Assembly: GCA_013399895.1 (NCBI GenBank)
Contig: VXBA01001783.1
Coordinates: 1,173 to 65,172, forward strand
DNA length: 64,000 nucleotides
From: Serilophus lunatus
Taxonomy: Eukaryota; Chordata; Aves; Passeriformes; Eurylaimidae
Reading direction: 5' to 3'
Below the pieces are notes generated by a model. The model was not told the DNA's origin, searched no databases, and worked only from the letters and a program-made list of their open reading frames with translations. Positions 25,396 to 37,206 of the stretch are shown piece after piece; position 1 is the stretch's first letter; every line of letters begins with the position of its first letter. The position numbers and the translations under genes are program-made.

Positions 25396-28300
25396 GTAAA
25401 GGGAATTGAGTTTATTTAGTGTTGTATGTCATCAGATAGATTTAGAGAATTAGACAACAACTGTGGGGCTTGAATGAGCTGTTGCTTTCATTCTTGCAGA
25501 CTGTTCTTCAGTGTTCTCTTCCTAAAAAATACCCCAACAAAATAAAAGGACACTTTATACTATAGTCCTGGTAGTAAGTACTACAAAGTGTATTTTATAA
25601 AAAGGATTTAAAAATATATGATATTGTTCCATTTATGAGATATAATTCTTGGAAGTGTTTAATAAAATGCTACATTTAATGTCACCAGTTATTTCCTAAG
25701 ATTCTTCCTTTAAGTTGTTTTGACATATAATAAATAACCCTATAGTTTTTAACTTCTGGATTTTTTTTGCTTTGAAATACTAGAAGATCTTGACAGTGAA
25801 AAATAATTTGAAAATAAAAAGTATTCTGAGATTAAAAAATGTAGATTTAAATTGTGGCAAGGTCAAATAAAAAAAATTAAGTAGAATGTGATACAGCTGG
25901 AAAAATTTCAGTGTGTTTTCATTTTCATCTTGCATGCATTTCCTTAGCTTACTCAACTGGGCAAAGCATACTATACCTTATACCTCACTACATCCTTAAA
26001 AGAGGGACTAAGAATATTCTGGGTACAAAGAGAAAAATCCTGTGCCTTTGATGCCAACAAAAGTTTGTCCCTGACTCCAAGGTTAGGAATTCAAGTACTG
26101 TAATTAGAGGTCAACAGGTCATTGGCTCACAGCCATCCTTCAGCTCTGTGATTTTTCCCTTCAGTCCAGTCTCACCTCTTTATTACAGTATGAATCTACA
26201 TCTAGAGCAGATAAAGGTTCACAGAAGCGGTTGCAAGAGGGATGATGGATAAAGGAGAATTACAGGAAAGGTGTAACTCCTCAGAGCAGTGGAACAAAAA
26301 TTATTCCCACTAAAAATGTGCCAAAGATTAAACTTCCAATGCTTAAAGTTACTTCCAGGGGAGTAACTTGGCATGGCTGCCAAACTTGCGCATGACATCA
26401 TAGTCAATTAACGTTACCACAGTGATGGTGTGCACTGTGGAAAAGGAGGGATCAAATATGTTATTTGGATAATTTTAATTTAGAATAAGACTACATACAG
26501 TATAAAGGAACTGTTTTTACCCCTCAGACCAACCTGGCTGAAGAGATTAATTGTTCTCAGTTTTTGCTTGGCTTTGTTTTGATGTAGAGAAAGAAGAAAA
26601 GAGTCAGACTATCCTGGACATTTTCTTATTGACAAATATCAGTCTGTACAGGCACGATGAATTTCCCTCTTACTGCATTAGAAACTGAAGTTTACTATTT
26701 TACTATCTAGTCTTGTGGAACATACATGCACTGTTCAATACTTAGCACTTTACAACTTTTGGCAATATAAAAATAAATAGTTTGCTAAATTCACAGTATC
26801 CCCACTTCTGCCAATTTTGGACGCTTCTATCTACCACCTTCAAATAATTAAGGTCAGAAGTGAATGTTAGAGTTGAAGTTTCATCCACAGAGGCATTTGA
26901 TTTTGCTTTGTAGGATGTCTTATTTTCAAAGACAATTTGTTCCATTGGCTAATTACCTTTACAATTCAAAATGTCCTTCATGCATCTTTTGAATTTTTCT
27001 AGCTAGAACTTGTAGCTGTTTACTTCTAGTGGCTTTTCTGATAGATTAAAGAGCCCTTAAGTACCTGGTATTTTCTGCTTGTGAAGGTACTTATCCATCA
27101 TAATCAAATCATCCTCAGAGCTAAACAGATTGACCTCTTTAGGGCTGTAGTCCTCATAAAGAAAATCGCAAACGTTTCTAGCCATCAGTTCCCTTTTGTG
27201 TCTCTTCTCTGTAGCTTAATTTCTTAAATTACTTTAAAAAATGTGGACAGGAAAAAAACCCGAACAAACAACAAAACAAATAAAAAACCACCCTAAACCA
27301 CCTTAAACACCAAAGTTTTAAGGGCTTTTCTTGTGTCTCATTATTGCAAGAGAAACTCATAAATATGACCTTATACAAGCTAATGCTCATCTGGAGCCCT
27401 TCTCAGTCACTGCCTTCTTGAATAAGGACTCCACTTACCAGCATACATCAAATATGACTAAATCAGAATGGAAATTGCACTTTAGAACTAGCTTATTTTT
27501 CACTTCAGTCTCATCTGGCAACTGAGTTTTACTCTAAAATTGAAGAGTTAAGTCTTTTTAAAATTTAATAATTTTAAAAATTTTATTATATTTTTAAATG
27601 TTTTAAAATTTATTAATTTTGAATAATTGTCTTCCTGTCAAGAAGATTATCCAACTTTATCCTCAAAATCTACAGCAATGATATGGGCACTAAATAACCA
27701 GTTTTGATAAAAAATCTTGAATAAAGTAAACAAATAAAAAGAACAAACTTCTTTCAAGCATTGCAAAGTGGAAATTCTTTTTGAAACTTCACAGTATTTT
27801 ATATTTTATTATTGTTGTTGTTTCATTCTTTTAGTCTTACTTGCTCTCCAAATATTTCTTTTTCCTTTTACTATGAATATGCAATTATTGTTTCTCCTAC
27901 TTTGGTCACTATAACCAACCCACACACACATGATTCCTTTTACATGTCTTCGGAATTGAGTCTTACTCTCTATTAGTTGTTACCTATTTTTTCTAAAATT
28001 GATTCCTATTGTAAATATTATATCATCATTTAAAGAGGTAAATACTGGTTTCTTTTGCATTGACATAATGATTCACTGTGTACAGTTCATAGTCTCTGCT
28101 TGCCATATTGATACACTGAAAAATTGCATCCAGTCCCCAATATTTTACTACTTCATCTGTTCACAGACACTTTTCATGGATTTACTTCTGAATGAATACC
28201 TGTATTTGGAATATTTCATCATCTTACTCATGATTTTTCCATTTTAAATTTATTTTTCATCAACATAGACAAGAAGTCTGTGTGAATGTAAAACTCCCAA

Positions 28301-31300
28301 ACCCTCTTGCTGTCAGCTCAATTTCGTCAATCTTATGGGAAATTTCTGAACACAGGTAAATTCAATATATAGCAGGTATACAACAATATATGATAAAAAA
28401 AGCCATATGTTATAACCACGCATTAGGAACTGAAATGTACCAAAGATCTTTTAGCACTTTTATGTAATCAGCAACAGCAAAAATTCTGCCTAAATATTTA
28501 ATTTTACTTTCTTTTCACATTATGATTGATAGAAACCTAGAATTATTTTCTGACAATTTCTGATGTAAACACGGCATTAAGTTTCACTCTCTTATGTCCT
28601 TTTGCAGGTTGTTCTGATGAATCTGTTGATATGCATAGTAGTTTTCTACACTGTGTACTATGTGGTCCTATCTGTGTGCTTCGCAGTATTCAAGTAAGAT
28701 TTCCTTGTCTTTAGTCCAATATGCCGGCGTACTGCAACTGGATATCATGGGTAAAGATATGAATCCAGTCCCAGCTACTCTGTGAACATATCTTTCAAAT
28801 TCAGTTAAATTGCTGTACCTGAACCTTATTTCAAATGCACAGATTGGCAAAAAGAGACTCAAAACTAAAAATAAATAAAAGTGAGCAAGGGCAAAACAAC
28901 AATTCAGAATGCAACTTAAAGACCTTGCAGAAACCCAGAGTATTCCACTTGAAATCCTATTTTTAAAAAACCATAATATGTTATAAAATCACTAAGGCAT
29001 TACTAAAATTCTTTGGTTAATTTTATTTATTCTGTTTCCACAGGATTAAAATGTTGGATGGTTTGGCACCTTTTGATTTTAAGACAAATCCCTCATGGAT
29101 TAACCCATATTATTTAGGTAACTGAAGTTTGTTTCTCTTCCCCCCCCCCNAGAATATATATTGTATCCGGATGTAAACTTGTCTTGCAATGGAAAGTATT
29201 TTAAAGTTCTTTTAGTAATACCAATGACTTCCGTATTTTAGCTACAATGCAACTAAATTAAATGCATCTTGCCAGCACTTCTCTTTTATGTACTGCTACT
29301 TAATATTCAAGTGATTTTTAGGCTTTTTGTTGAGTTCTTCTTCTGATCTCTCATCATCTGAAGGAAATGTTCTGCTTTGCCGTGATGCTTCATTTTCATT
29401 ACAGAACAATTACTTATTCTCCATCAAGTTCCTCCACAAAATTGTTTAATTTAATTTTCATACTGCAGCAAATTTCTTAAGAATCACTGGATCCAGATCT
29501 GAGAAAGTGGTCATGTTCAACTAATGGAAATTTTGCTTTGGTGATGCTTGAATACAGCGGGTATTAAAATATCAGGATTTGATTGTAGCTCAATCCCTAA
29601 ACATATCTTTATATATTCTGATACAAATTTCTGAATTTGTCTGAAGCTCCCAAAATATATTCTTTTTTTCTGAAAAAATATATATGTCATTTCTCAAAAA
29701 TTATATGCATACATAACATTTTACCAGTTTTGTAATCTATTTTACAAAGAAAAACCTCATCATCTGTCAGTGAAGTAAGTAAAGCTCAAAAGTAAATTGG
29801 TTAGTTTATCAAGTTAACAGAGTGATAAAAATGCATGGATATTTGTATAGTGTCAATACTGATTTCAGATGAAGAAAGAGCATTTCTATTATAGCAGTGG
29901 AAAAGAAAATTAAAGCACATTCCAGTGGAATTAATTTTCAGGGCCGTAATGTATCTCAGTACGATTTTTTTCCCCGAAATTTTGTCACTTAGTGTGATGC
30001 GACATGTTTATATGCCAGAGACAGTAGCTATGTCATGCAACCAGCTAGTTTTCCACCCTCCTTTCTGTCCCCCTGATGAAGTGACATGGAAACCCAAAAC
30101 ACAGCAGCACCTGTTTAAAGTCTAAGGGCATAGAGTCAGAATGAAGATCTCTGAATGATGTTGCAATGAGAGAATTGCTTTACTCAAGCGCTTCAGTCAT
30201 GCATTTTAAAAACAGATTTATGTCTTAAGATAACCTCTAAATAAATATGGCAGTCAACTCAGAAGTGAGGTATCCTTTCTGACCCAGTTTTGTAAAAAGG
30301 TTTCCAGAGCATTTGCCTGCACTAAGTGTCATTTAAAGAAACGCTATCTTCATGAAATATAATCATATAGTAAGCAAAAGATACTTTAATGCGTTGTCAG
30401 ACATTATTTTTTAAGTGTTATTTCCCACTTTTCTAACCACATGGAGGTTTTCCAGTATATCTCTCTTATATTTTTTACATTTTTTAAAACTACTGAGGAA
30501 GTAATGGACCCTAAAATAAAATGATAAAATTGAAAGGCAAAAAATAATGTCAAATTAAATTTCACTGTATAAATTAAATAGAATGAAAAAAGGAGAAATG
30601 GTCTATCTACTGTCAGCTACAGTAATCACAGGTATTATGTTACTGCATGGTAAGAAAAATAAATAATTTCAATAAAAATGCTGCTTTTATACGTCTGCGT
30701 ACTTAAAAAGAAGGACAAATTGCATTAGATAGATAATTATATGAATTACAAACTCACAGTTATGGCTTGTTGTATGGGAACTCAGGACTAGAGCTAGAAG
30801 AGACATCACAAATTTACCTGCTATACCAGGTAACCACACAGCACAAAATCAAACTTTGCCCTAAAAGTGATAATTTTTGATCCTGTTACCCATAACAGCA
30901 AGTAAACAAGCTGACAGCTAAGCACCACTACTTTGATGTGTTGAAGAATACAGCTCGCCGAATGCCATGTGAAGTTCCTCTGTGCCTTCCTGACCACAGG
31001 GCAGGCACAGCTTTCCTGTGCCATGACTTCTGCAGAGCTGCATCCCACATCAGAGGAGGTGGTCACCACGGGCTGGTGCCTTGGCTTGGCTCAACACAGT
31101 CCAGAGAACGCATCAGAAGACAGAAATGCACCATTTGGTCACCTAGAAAAATAATTCTTTTGGTCAGATAACTTTAATAGTCTCTTTTGGCAGGATAATT
31201 TTGCTATTATCACTTTGCTGGTAAACCCCATTCACAGTTTAACACAACACAGAGATAGCTGCTGAATGTCAGGCACAGTGACAGCACGATAACTGTGACA

Positions 31301-34300
31301 GCCTTGCTATCAGCACCGAGAAAAGCCAGGCTTCTGGTTGTATGGATGGATTGCCTCTGCTCACCCTATAGCCTCTCTGCTCTAACTCCCCTTGTATGCC
31401 TTGTCTGTAACTTGCTGCGATATATATATATATTTATACTTACTTGTACATATAATATGATGCCATAAAGGGAGAAAGCTATGAAGTTTCTTACCAAACA
31501 TAACCCCTTAACCACAAAATTTTGTTTTGGATGAGAAAAATTTTACCTGTATCAGTATCAACTAAATATCTTTGTCACCATACCCAAAGAGTGTGGATGG
31601 TCTCTAAGGAAAATTTCCATGAAAATCTCCTCTGGGATGTATTATAAATTGTTCATCATCCTGTCAATAGTCATAATTCTGTTAACCATCATGTTTTTAC
31701 ATAAAATACATAACATTTTAAAGTCTACAGGCAAATCAGGATACAACCCATGAAGATGTCAGTGGCAAAAATTAGAAATTATCTTTGCAATGAAAACATA
31801 AGCATAATAATTCATAGAATCATTAAGGTTGGAAAAGACCTTTTAAGATCATCAAGGTTGGAAAAGACCTTTTAAGATCATCAAGTCCAACCATCAACTC
31901 AGCACCACCACGATGTCGTCCACTGCTAAATGTACACACTTTTTTATACACTTCCAGGGATGGTGACTTCACCACTTCTCTGTGAAGCTTCAATGCTTTA
32001 CAACCCTTTCTGTGGGAAAAAAAATCAATAATTCTAACATCTAATCTAAACCTCCCCTGGTACAACTTGAGGCCATTTCCTCTCGTCACCTGGGAGAAGA
32101 GACAGATCCTCACGTCACTACATCCTCCTTTCAGGTAGTTGCAGAGAGCAATAACGTCTCCCCTGAGACTCCTTTTCTCCAAAACAACCCCAGCTCCCTC
32201 AGCAGCTCCTCAAAGGACCTATGTTCCAGACTCTTCACCATGTCCATTGCCCTTCTATGGACATGCTACTGTGCCTCAATATCTCTCTTGTAGTGAGATG
32301 CCCAAAACAGAACTCAATGATCTTGTAAGAAAATTTGCATAACTATCTCAGGTATTTTAACTTCCTACTGCTATAATTTTGAATATGAGAAGTCTTTCAA
32401 AACTGTATTTGGTGAAAATATCCTATTTTCATTTACAGTTCTTGTGATATCATTGGAAATAACTTTCTTCATTTGTGGTCTGCTGTTTGCTCTGGTTGTG
32501 GAAGAATGGGTTTGGGATTATGCTGTAACAGTTACCATTATTCATATCATCGTAACTTCAGTGGGTGAGTAGGTTTACTGCTAAATATTTAAAGCTAAAT
32601 AAAAATAATAAATAAATATGTATCTCTGCTTTTCAGCCATTTTGCTCATGTCGCTATATAAATTCTCCCATTTAAAACTCAATTCTGGATTTGGGGCACC
32701 ATTTTAAACCGATATTTTGTTATTAAAAAAATCACAGGTTTAGTTCATAATCCAGTAGTTCATGTCAAACAGATCCAGCCTAGATACAATTTCAGCATCT
32801 GGGATGTGTGGGCTTTTTCAAATCAACAAATTAATAGTTGTGCATGTCCTGACACTTTAAGATCTACTCATTAACACTTCAGCTCTGGTTCAGAGTAAAA
32901 AGGAGTTTTGCTTCAGCAAAGTCAATGCAGAGGTTTTAAGTTACATCATTTGAACTAAATCTCATTGAGGAAAATGAAGCACTTTACCATCAAAATTTAT
33001 TTTCCCCTGAAATTCTTCCCCGAAAAGGAAAGAAAAGGAAAAGAATTAGCTGCTGTAAATGAGACTCATCATTGCTTTTTGCCAGCACATGGTAACTGCT
33101 CCCTCTTCTCATGCTGTTAAGCAGAATGCTTCTATGGCTAATTAGGAAATATATTTTAACTTTATCCTTGCCAGAATCCATTTGGGGATTCTTTTCCGTT
33201 ATAATAATGAGCTTAGTATGTTTATTCTAGAATTTAGAAAAAAAGAAAAATATCACTGGCAAAGTAGGACTTCCTCCCTACTATGAAGTAATTAATCTTC
33301 AGTTTTCTTTTGCTTTGTCCATTTGTCTTTTAGCACTTTAGATAGGTGAGGATTCCCCACATCCTATGACAAATTAATCCAGATGCCAACAGAGACTTCA
33401 TCTTAAAGAATGAAGCACAATATCTCATCCACTGAGTCTGATTTCCTGGAATTTACACTACTGTTACTCCCCAGGAATAACTTCTATATTTAAATCAAGG
33501 AATTTACAAAAACTACAATGAAATCTGGCTTGTTCATCGTTTATACAATAAGAAAGCTTCTGTGATTATATTAGATGATGCATTTTGATGTCCAACAATC
33601 CCAGATTTGGAATTACTTCTTTCAGATGGCAAACCAAACCTCTGCTGGCCGATTGAGGTTCCGGTATATGCAGTGTGCCTTCCAGACCACTTTGCTACCT
33701 CTATAGTCCTGTCAGCTTTCTTTGAGGGAGGCAATATTGGATCATACAATGGCCCTGCAGTTGGTCATAGAGTGAGGATGTGGGTCAGCTTGTGTGCGAC
33801 AAAGGCCAGTGCCTGGCACAGGAGGGAGAATGCCGTGCTATGGAGTTAACTTGCGGTGTGCAGTCCCCGCTGGTGTGTCACACGTGGCGTTGCCCACTGC
33901 ACAGAACATGTCAGGCAGCTTAACTTATTTGGATTGCAGCACTATGTAGGCACTCTACTGGGTAAACAGTGTCTCTGTAGTGCTGAACTGTGTACAGGTA
34001 AGTAATAAAAAAGGCATTTCTTCTCCAGAGTGTCTAAGAGGTCTGTTTAGCACACTTATTAGGTTTAGACTTGCCTTACAATGGGATCTCTCACATGGCT
34101 AATCTTAATGGTACGGTCAGGTACCTGAATGATCAAGACCTAAAGCATTTGTCATTTCAATATATATCAAATATATAACCTATGGAACATAACTAAACAG
34201 ACCTTTGATAACATATTGCACTTCTTACATTCTCCATCCTTATAGTTTTAAAATTTACATTTCTACTTTTCTTCTTTTTTCAGTTATGTCTGAATTCCCC

Positions 34301-35229
34301 CTGATGTTACACTGGTGGCTGGCACTAGGTATAATTACATTCTTTAAAGTTTGAGTTGTTAGAATCTGTGTAGAAAAATCAGTATTTATAGTACAAATTA
34401 TTTCTATTAAACGTCTGTTGCCTCACTAATTAGAGAATTTTCAACATTTAAAGAAGACATATAGGCTTTTCATTTACATTTCTTTTAATGACACAGGTAA
34501 GTAATACTAGACTACCATTTGCCTCACCGTAAAATAAATTTCTTTTAAGACTAGAATGTGCTCATCTTATGTTAATCTTGCAAACAAATAGCAGACACAT
34601 GACTTAAGTTATGATCAAGTCCTGACTAATCAAACTATCTCCATTCAAAAATACAGTTGTCTTCCTTGATGCCCTTTATAATCAATGAAAAAAACCATGC
34701 ACTTTCAGGGGCAAGTTTTATAAACAGTATGCACAGGTGCTTATGATAGATGAGATAAATCCCAGTCACCACATTTCTTCAAAGTGAATGGCAAACCTGC
34801 ATTTTTGAATGTTTAATTTTCTTAAAATTTAAAGCATAGATTTGTACATGAAAAATAGTTAAGGGAAAAGGTCTGGCTTCTGTTCTTCTTTCTTATATGA
34901 TGGATAACAAGGATTGACAGCTGCAGTAAATTCCCTGTTCTGGTACTGGTTTTGCATCAGCAGCTGCTGGGGTTGATGTTTGTAGGTAGTTAAATCCTTA
35001 GACAAAATATTTAAGTAGATGGGCCATTTTTAAAAAAAAATTGAAGATAAAAAGAATGTCAGTTTAAAGTTTGATCATAGAGTTTATATTCTGCTATAAA
35101 AATTAATACAAACCAGCCATATCTTTTCTTTCAGGATCTGGAGTCATTTCAATGATTTGTGGAGGACAGATTTTGGCATACTGCTTGTTTAAAGACAACT
35201 TCATTTACCCCATTCTAGATGATTTTTGA
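25363..35229 (+). CDS. TMEM244: TMEM244, multi-pass transmembrane protein 244 (complete, six coding exons)
   Basis: The coding exons join in frame at 25,363-25,395, 28,608-28,693, 29,044-29,117, 32,439-32,564, 34,284-34,328 and 35,135-35,229. They total 459 bases, or 152 residues plus a TGA stop, and every intron is GT-AG. The protein starts MALKVKTAETK and has hydrophobic segments at about 12-39, 65-85, 92-107 and 118-138, so about four membrane spans. Between the first two lies a conserved loop with FDFKTNPSWINPYY (50-63), and the acidic-aromatic motif EEWVWDY follows the second. The C-terminus FKDNFIYPILDDF is characteristic. I recognise the sequence as TMEM244, whose molecular function is unknown. 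There is no classical signal peptide; the first span probably serves as signal anchor. The start ATG is in a weak context (T at -3, G at +4), and an upstream untranslated exon is possible. No frameshift or internal stop is present. Confidence 0.95.
25396..28607 (+). other. TMEM244: TMEM244 intron 1
   Basis: GT-AG intron of about 3.2 kb ending CCTTTTGCAG. It holds AT-rich DNA, including an almost pure A/T stretch at about 27,540-27,625 with short self-complementary AAATTTTA words. No interspersed repeat that I can name and no other exon were seen. Confidence 0.85.
28608..28693 (+). CDS. TMEM244: TMEM244 coding exon 2 (first membrane span)
   Basis: This exon encodes residues 12-39 plus two bases of Lys40. 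It is almost wholly hydrophobic, with an LLICIVVFYTVYYVV core, and forms the first membrane span. The acceptor is TTTTGCAG and the donor GTAAGA. It ends in phase 2. Confidence 0.95.
28694..29043 (+). other. TMEM244: TMEM244 intron 2
   Basis: Short 350-base GT-AG intron ending TTTCCACAG. A short open frame on the opposite strand overlaps it and exon 2 but has no support. Confidence 0.9.
29044..29117 (+). CDS. TMEM244: TMEM244 coding exon 3 (loop region)
   Basis: This exon completes Lys40 and encodes residues 41-64 plus the first base of Val65. It carries the hydrophilic loop with DGLAPFDFK and PSWINPYYL, the most recognisable TMEM244 signature. The donor is GTAACT, slightly off consensus. A ten-C run ending in an unresolved base (29,150) lies 20-30 bases into the following intron. 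Confidence 0.95.
31420..31434. repeat. Short TA microsatellite
   Basis: A run of TA dinucleotides (TATATATATATATAT) in TMEM244 intron 3. Confidence 0.8.
31811..32316 (-). mobile_element. CR1 LINE fragment, antisense in TMEM244 intron 3
   Basis: The left end, TTCATAGAATCATTAAGGTT, is the reverse complement of a CR1 3' terminus. The body contains typical avian CR1 blocks on the opposite strand: AGTCCAACCATCAACTCAGC, CCCTTTCTGTGGGAAA, CCTCAGCAGCTCCTCAAAGG and TTGTAGTGAGATGCCCAAAA. The element is 5'-truncated at about 32,316 and lacks reverse transcriptase coding sequence. Its 3' part carries an internal 29-base tandem duplication. An open frame on the minus strand is carried by the repeat and is not a gene. 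Confidence 0.92.
31825..31882. repeat. 29-base tandem duplication inside CR1
   Basis: Two identical adjacent copies (31,825-31,853 and 31,854-31,882) of a unit beginning AAGGTTGGAAAAGACC and ending AAGATCATC. Standard CR1 tails carry this block once, so the duplication is local to this copy. Exact identity suggests a recent slippage event or an assembly artefact. Confidence 0.93.
32439..32564 (+). CDS. TMEM244: TMEM244 coding exon 4 (second and third membrane spans)
   Basis: This exon completes Val65 and encodes residues 66-106 plus one base of Val107. It includes LEITFFICGLLFALVV, EEWVWDY and TVTIIHIIVTSV, giving a second span, a short acidic-aromatic turn and a third span. The acceptor TTTACAG and donor GTGAGT are both strong. 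Confidence 0.95.
32565..34283 (+). other. TMEM244: TMEM244 intron 4
   Basis: GT-AG intron of 1,719 bases ending in the pyrimidine tract CTTCTTTTTTCAG. Overlapping short open frames on both strands at about 33,534-33,849 show no family resemblance. No named repeat was seen. Confidence 0.85.
34284..34328 (+). CDS. TMEM244: TMEM244 coding exon 5 (45-base microexon-like)
   Basis: This exon completes Val107 and encodes residues 108-121 (MSEFPLMLHWWLAL) plus one base of Gly122. Its length is a multiple of three with the same phase on both sides, so skipping it would keep the frame. The acceptor is strong. The donor GTATAA is weak, which would favour occasional skipping. Confidence 0.92.
34329..35134 (+). 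other. TMEM244: TMEM244 intron 5
   Basis: GT-AG intron of 806 bases ending TTTCTTTCAG. AT-rich; nothing else was seen in it. Confidence 0.88.
35135..35229 (+). CDS. TMEM244: TMEM244 coding exon 6 and stop codon
   Basis: This exon completes Gly122 and encodes residues 123-152 (SGVISMICGGQILAYC followed by LFKDNFIYPILDDF), then TGA at 35,227-35,229. It supplies the last membrane span and the conserved acidic C-terminal tail. The exon continues into a 3' UTR of unknown length. Confidence 0.95.
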
Positions 35230-37172
35230 AACAGAAAATTAGAACTTGCATTTATGTCCATATGATTTCTATGGTTTCATTAAGAGTACTTAAAATGAAG
35301 TTAGAAACTGTGTAATTGTAAGGCTAATATTTAGCTTACCAGACCTCTTGTATCTTATGGGGTTTTTTTACAATGTCATCACTTTCAGCTTTTGTATGTA
35401 CCTTTTCCGTTCATCAAATAATTAGATACATTGTCTCATTTTTAAAAACAAAGGAGCCATAAAAGGATAAGAGTGATGATGCAACATTCCTGCAAAATCC
35501 TACAAGGAAAAGGAAAACATATTTGAATGTAATGTTTTCAGAGTGCCTGTTATCTGCTGTATTTTATGAAATGCTGACTCTAATTTAGACTGCAGTCTGA
35601 GCTCTCGCAAGGATTGCAAAACTATAAAGTCACCCTATCTGGCATAAAGCACTGCAGGTTTAAAGCAGTCTTTACTGGAAAACTCCTGGCAAGAATTGGT
35701 GAACAGCACATAGCTCTGCATCTCATTGCATCTTAAAGTTAAAGCACTCATTTAGAAGCTGCCCAAGACAACAGGAAGCAAAAGTATAATCCCTAATGTT
35801 CGGTTGACGCGCTTGCTTCCAGGGATGCTACAGACAAGTGTTTTCTGCAATTGCTTCAGGCTATTTTCTCTTTTGCTAACGATCCATTTATGATCTGGCT
35901 GTGCTGGAAGGAGGAAAGGCAAATGCTGCTTACAGGCACTTTTCTACATATCCCTTTCTCTCTCCCCCAGTTGCCAGTAGCCAATGCCAAAGTGTGTGTT
36001 TATGGGTAGTGGTAATTAAAACAACAAACAATAGTGGTGGCTTCAAGTTACTTTTATATCTTTAATCATAACAAAGTTGTAACAGGAGAATTGCTAGAAG
36101 GCAACTTCATCTTAAATGTGAAACCAGTGATTGGATTTCCACTGCAGTTTGCTTAGGAGAGCAAGAATAGATTGGTGTTTGCACAGGAGTGCTAAACGTT
36201 GCACTTGCCTTAATCTCATTCAACAGATAATGCCTCTCAAGAATCTGTCCCCTGTTGATCTAATCAAACATCTTAAAATTTATTGCAAGTTTTAAAATTT
36301 TCAATTAGGCTTTAGTACTGAAAGTACTTATACAGTGAGAAGGACATTTCAGAAAACTCCCCCCCCCTAAAAAAAGGAGTTTGCTTCTCATGAATGATAC
36401 ATATGTAAGTTATTTTAGCGACAAATGAGGTATGTAAATCCAACGCACTGAAAAGATGTAGACTTTAGAAGTTTTTCAGCAAAATATGCTGCTTACTGAA
36501 AGTCAGAAGGGATAATTCTGGAAAGTGAATTAACTGACCTTCACTGATCAGTAATCTGAACCATGGATAGTTTTTATTTGTTGATTTGTATCAGAAATAT
36601 TAGTATGCAAATAACTGCCTGGTGTTATACATTTGGAAAATGTTTGAAGTTTTGTTTCATTTCAGAACTATAGAAATAGATGGGAAAGAAGTAAGGCCTA
36701 ATGTAAATTCATACCTCTGTCCCCTTCCTCAGACAGTTTGTGTGTGTAGGTAGTGTGCCATGTGGCAGAACATGAGCGGATTAGATATAAAGTTAATCCA
36801 TGGGTGGAACATGTTTCTATTTTTAACCTGACAGGATTTTCCTCTACACGTGTCAGCCCAGCTGCAGCTTGTAGTAGTTTTGCTGCCCAGTTTTAGCATT
36901 TTTATTTCCTACTTAAAGTCTTAAATCACCAGTAAGAGATAATTTCAGACTAATATGAAGAGTGCTTTGGTCCCAGTATTTCTCCGATACAAATAGGCTA
37001 GTGCTAGAAAAACAATCCCAGCAAGAACTCTGCCAAGGATTAACAGCCTTAGTCAAGCTATTAAATGGTCATTAGGCCTTTGCATTACTTTAAGATATGG
37101 AATGGTTAGACAATACCAACATTATGTATTTCATCTTTTCCATCACTTCTATATTGTGCCCAATGATAAATA

Positions 37173-37206
37173 TTATACATAATGTTAATTTTATACATAA
37201 TGTTAA
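37173..37206. repeat. Short direct repeat (16-base unit, two copies)
   Basis: TTATACATAATGTTAA occurs at 37,173-37,188 and again at 37,191-37,206, separated by two bases. It looks like a local tandem duplication in AT-rich DNA. Confidence 0.9.

Larger units (their letters stand above)
29118..32438 (+). other. TMEM244: TMEM244 intron 3, with antisense CR1
   Basis: GT-AG intron of about 3.3 kb ending TTTACAG. It contains the poly-C/N site at 29,141-29,150, a TA dinucleotide run at about 31,420-31,434 and an antisense CR1 fragment at 31,811-32,316 that ends only about 120 bases before exon 4. No other exon was seen. Confidence 0.85.

Noticed and set aside
31823..32342. 119-codon minus-strand and 67-codon plus-strand open frames
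   Set aside because: Both lie in the CR1 fragment, in its non-autonomous 3' region.
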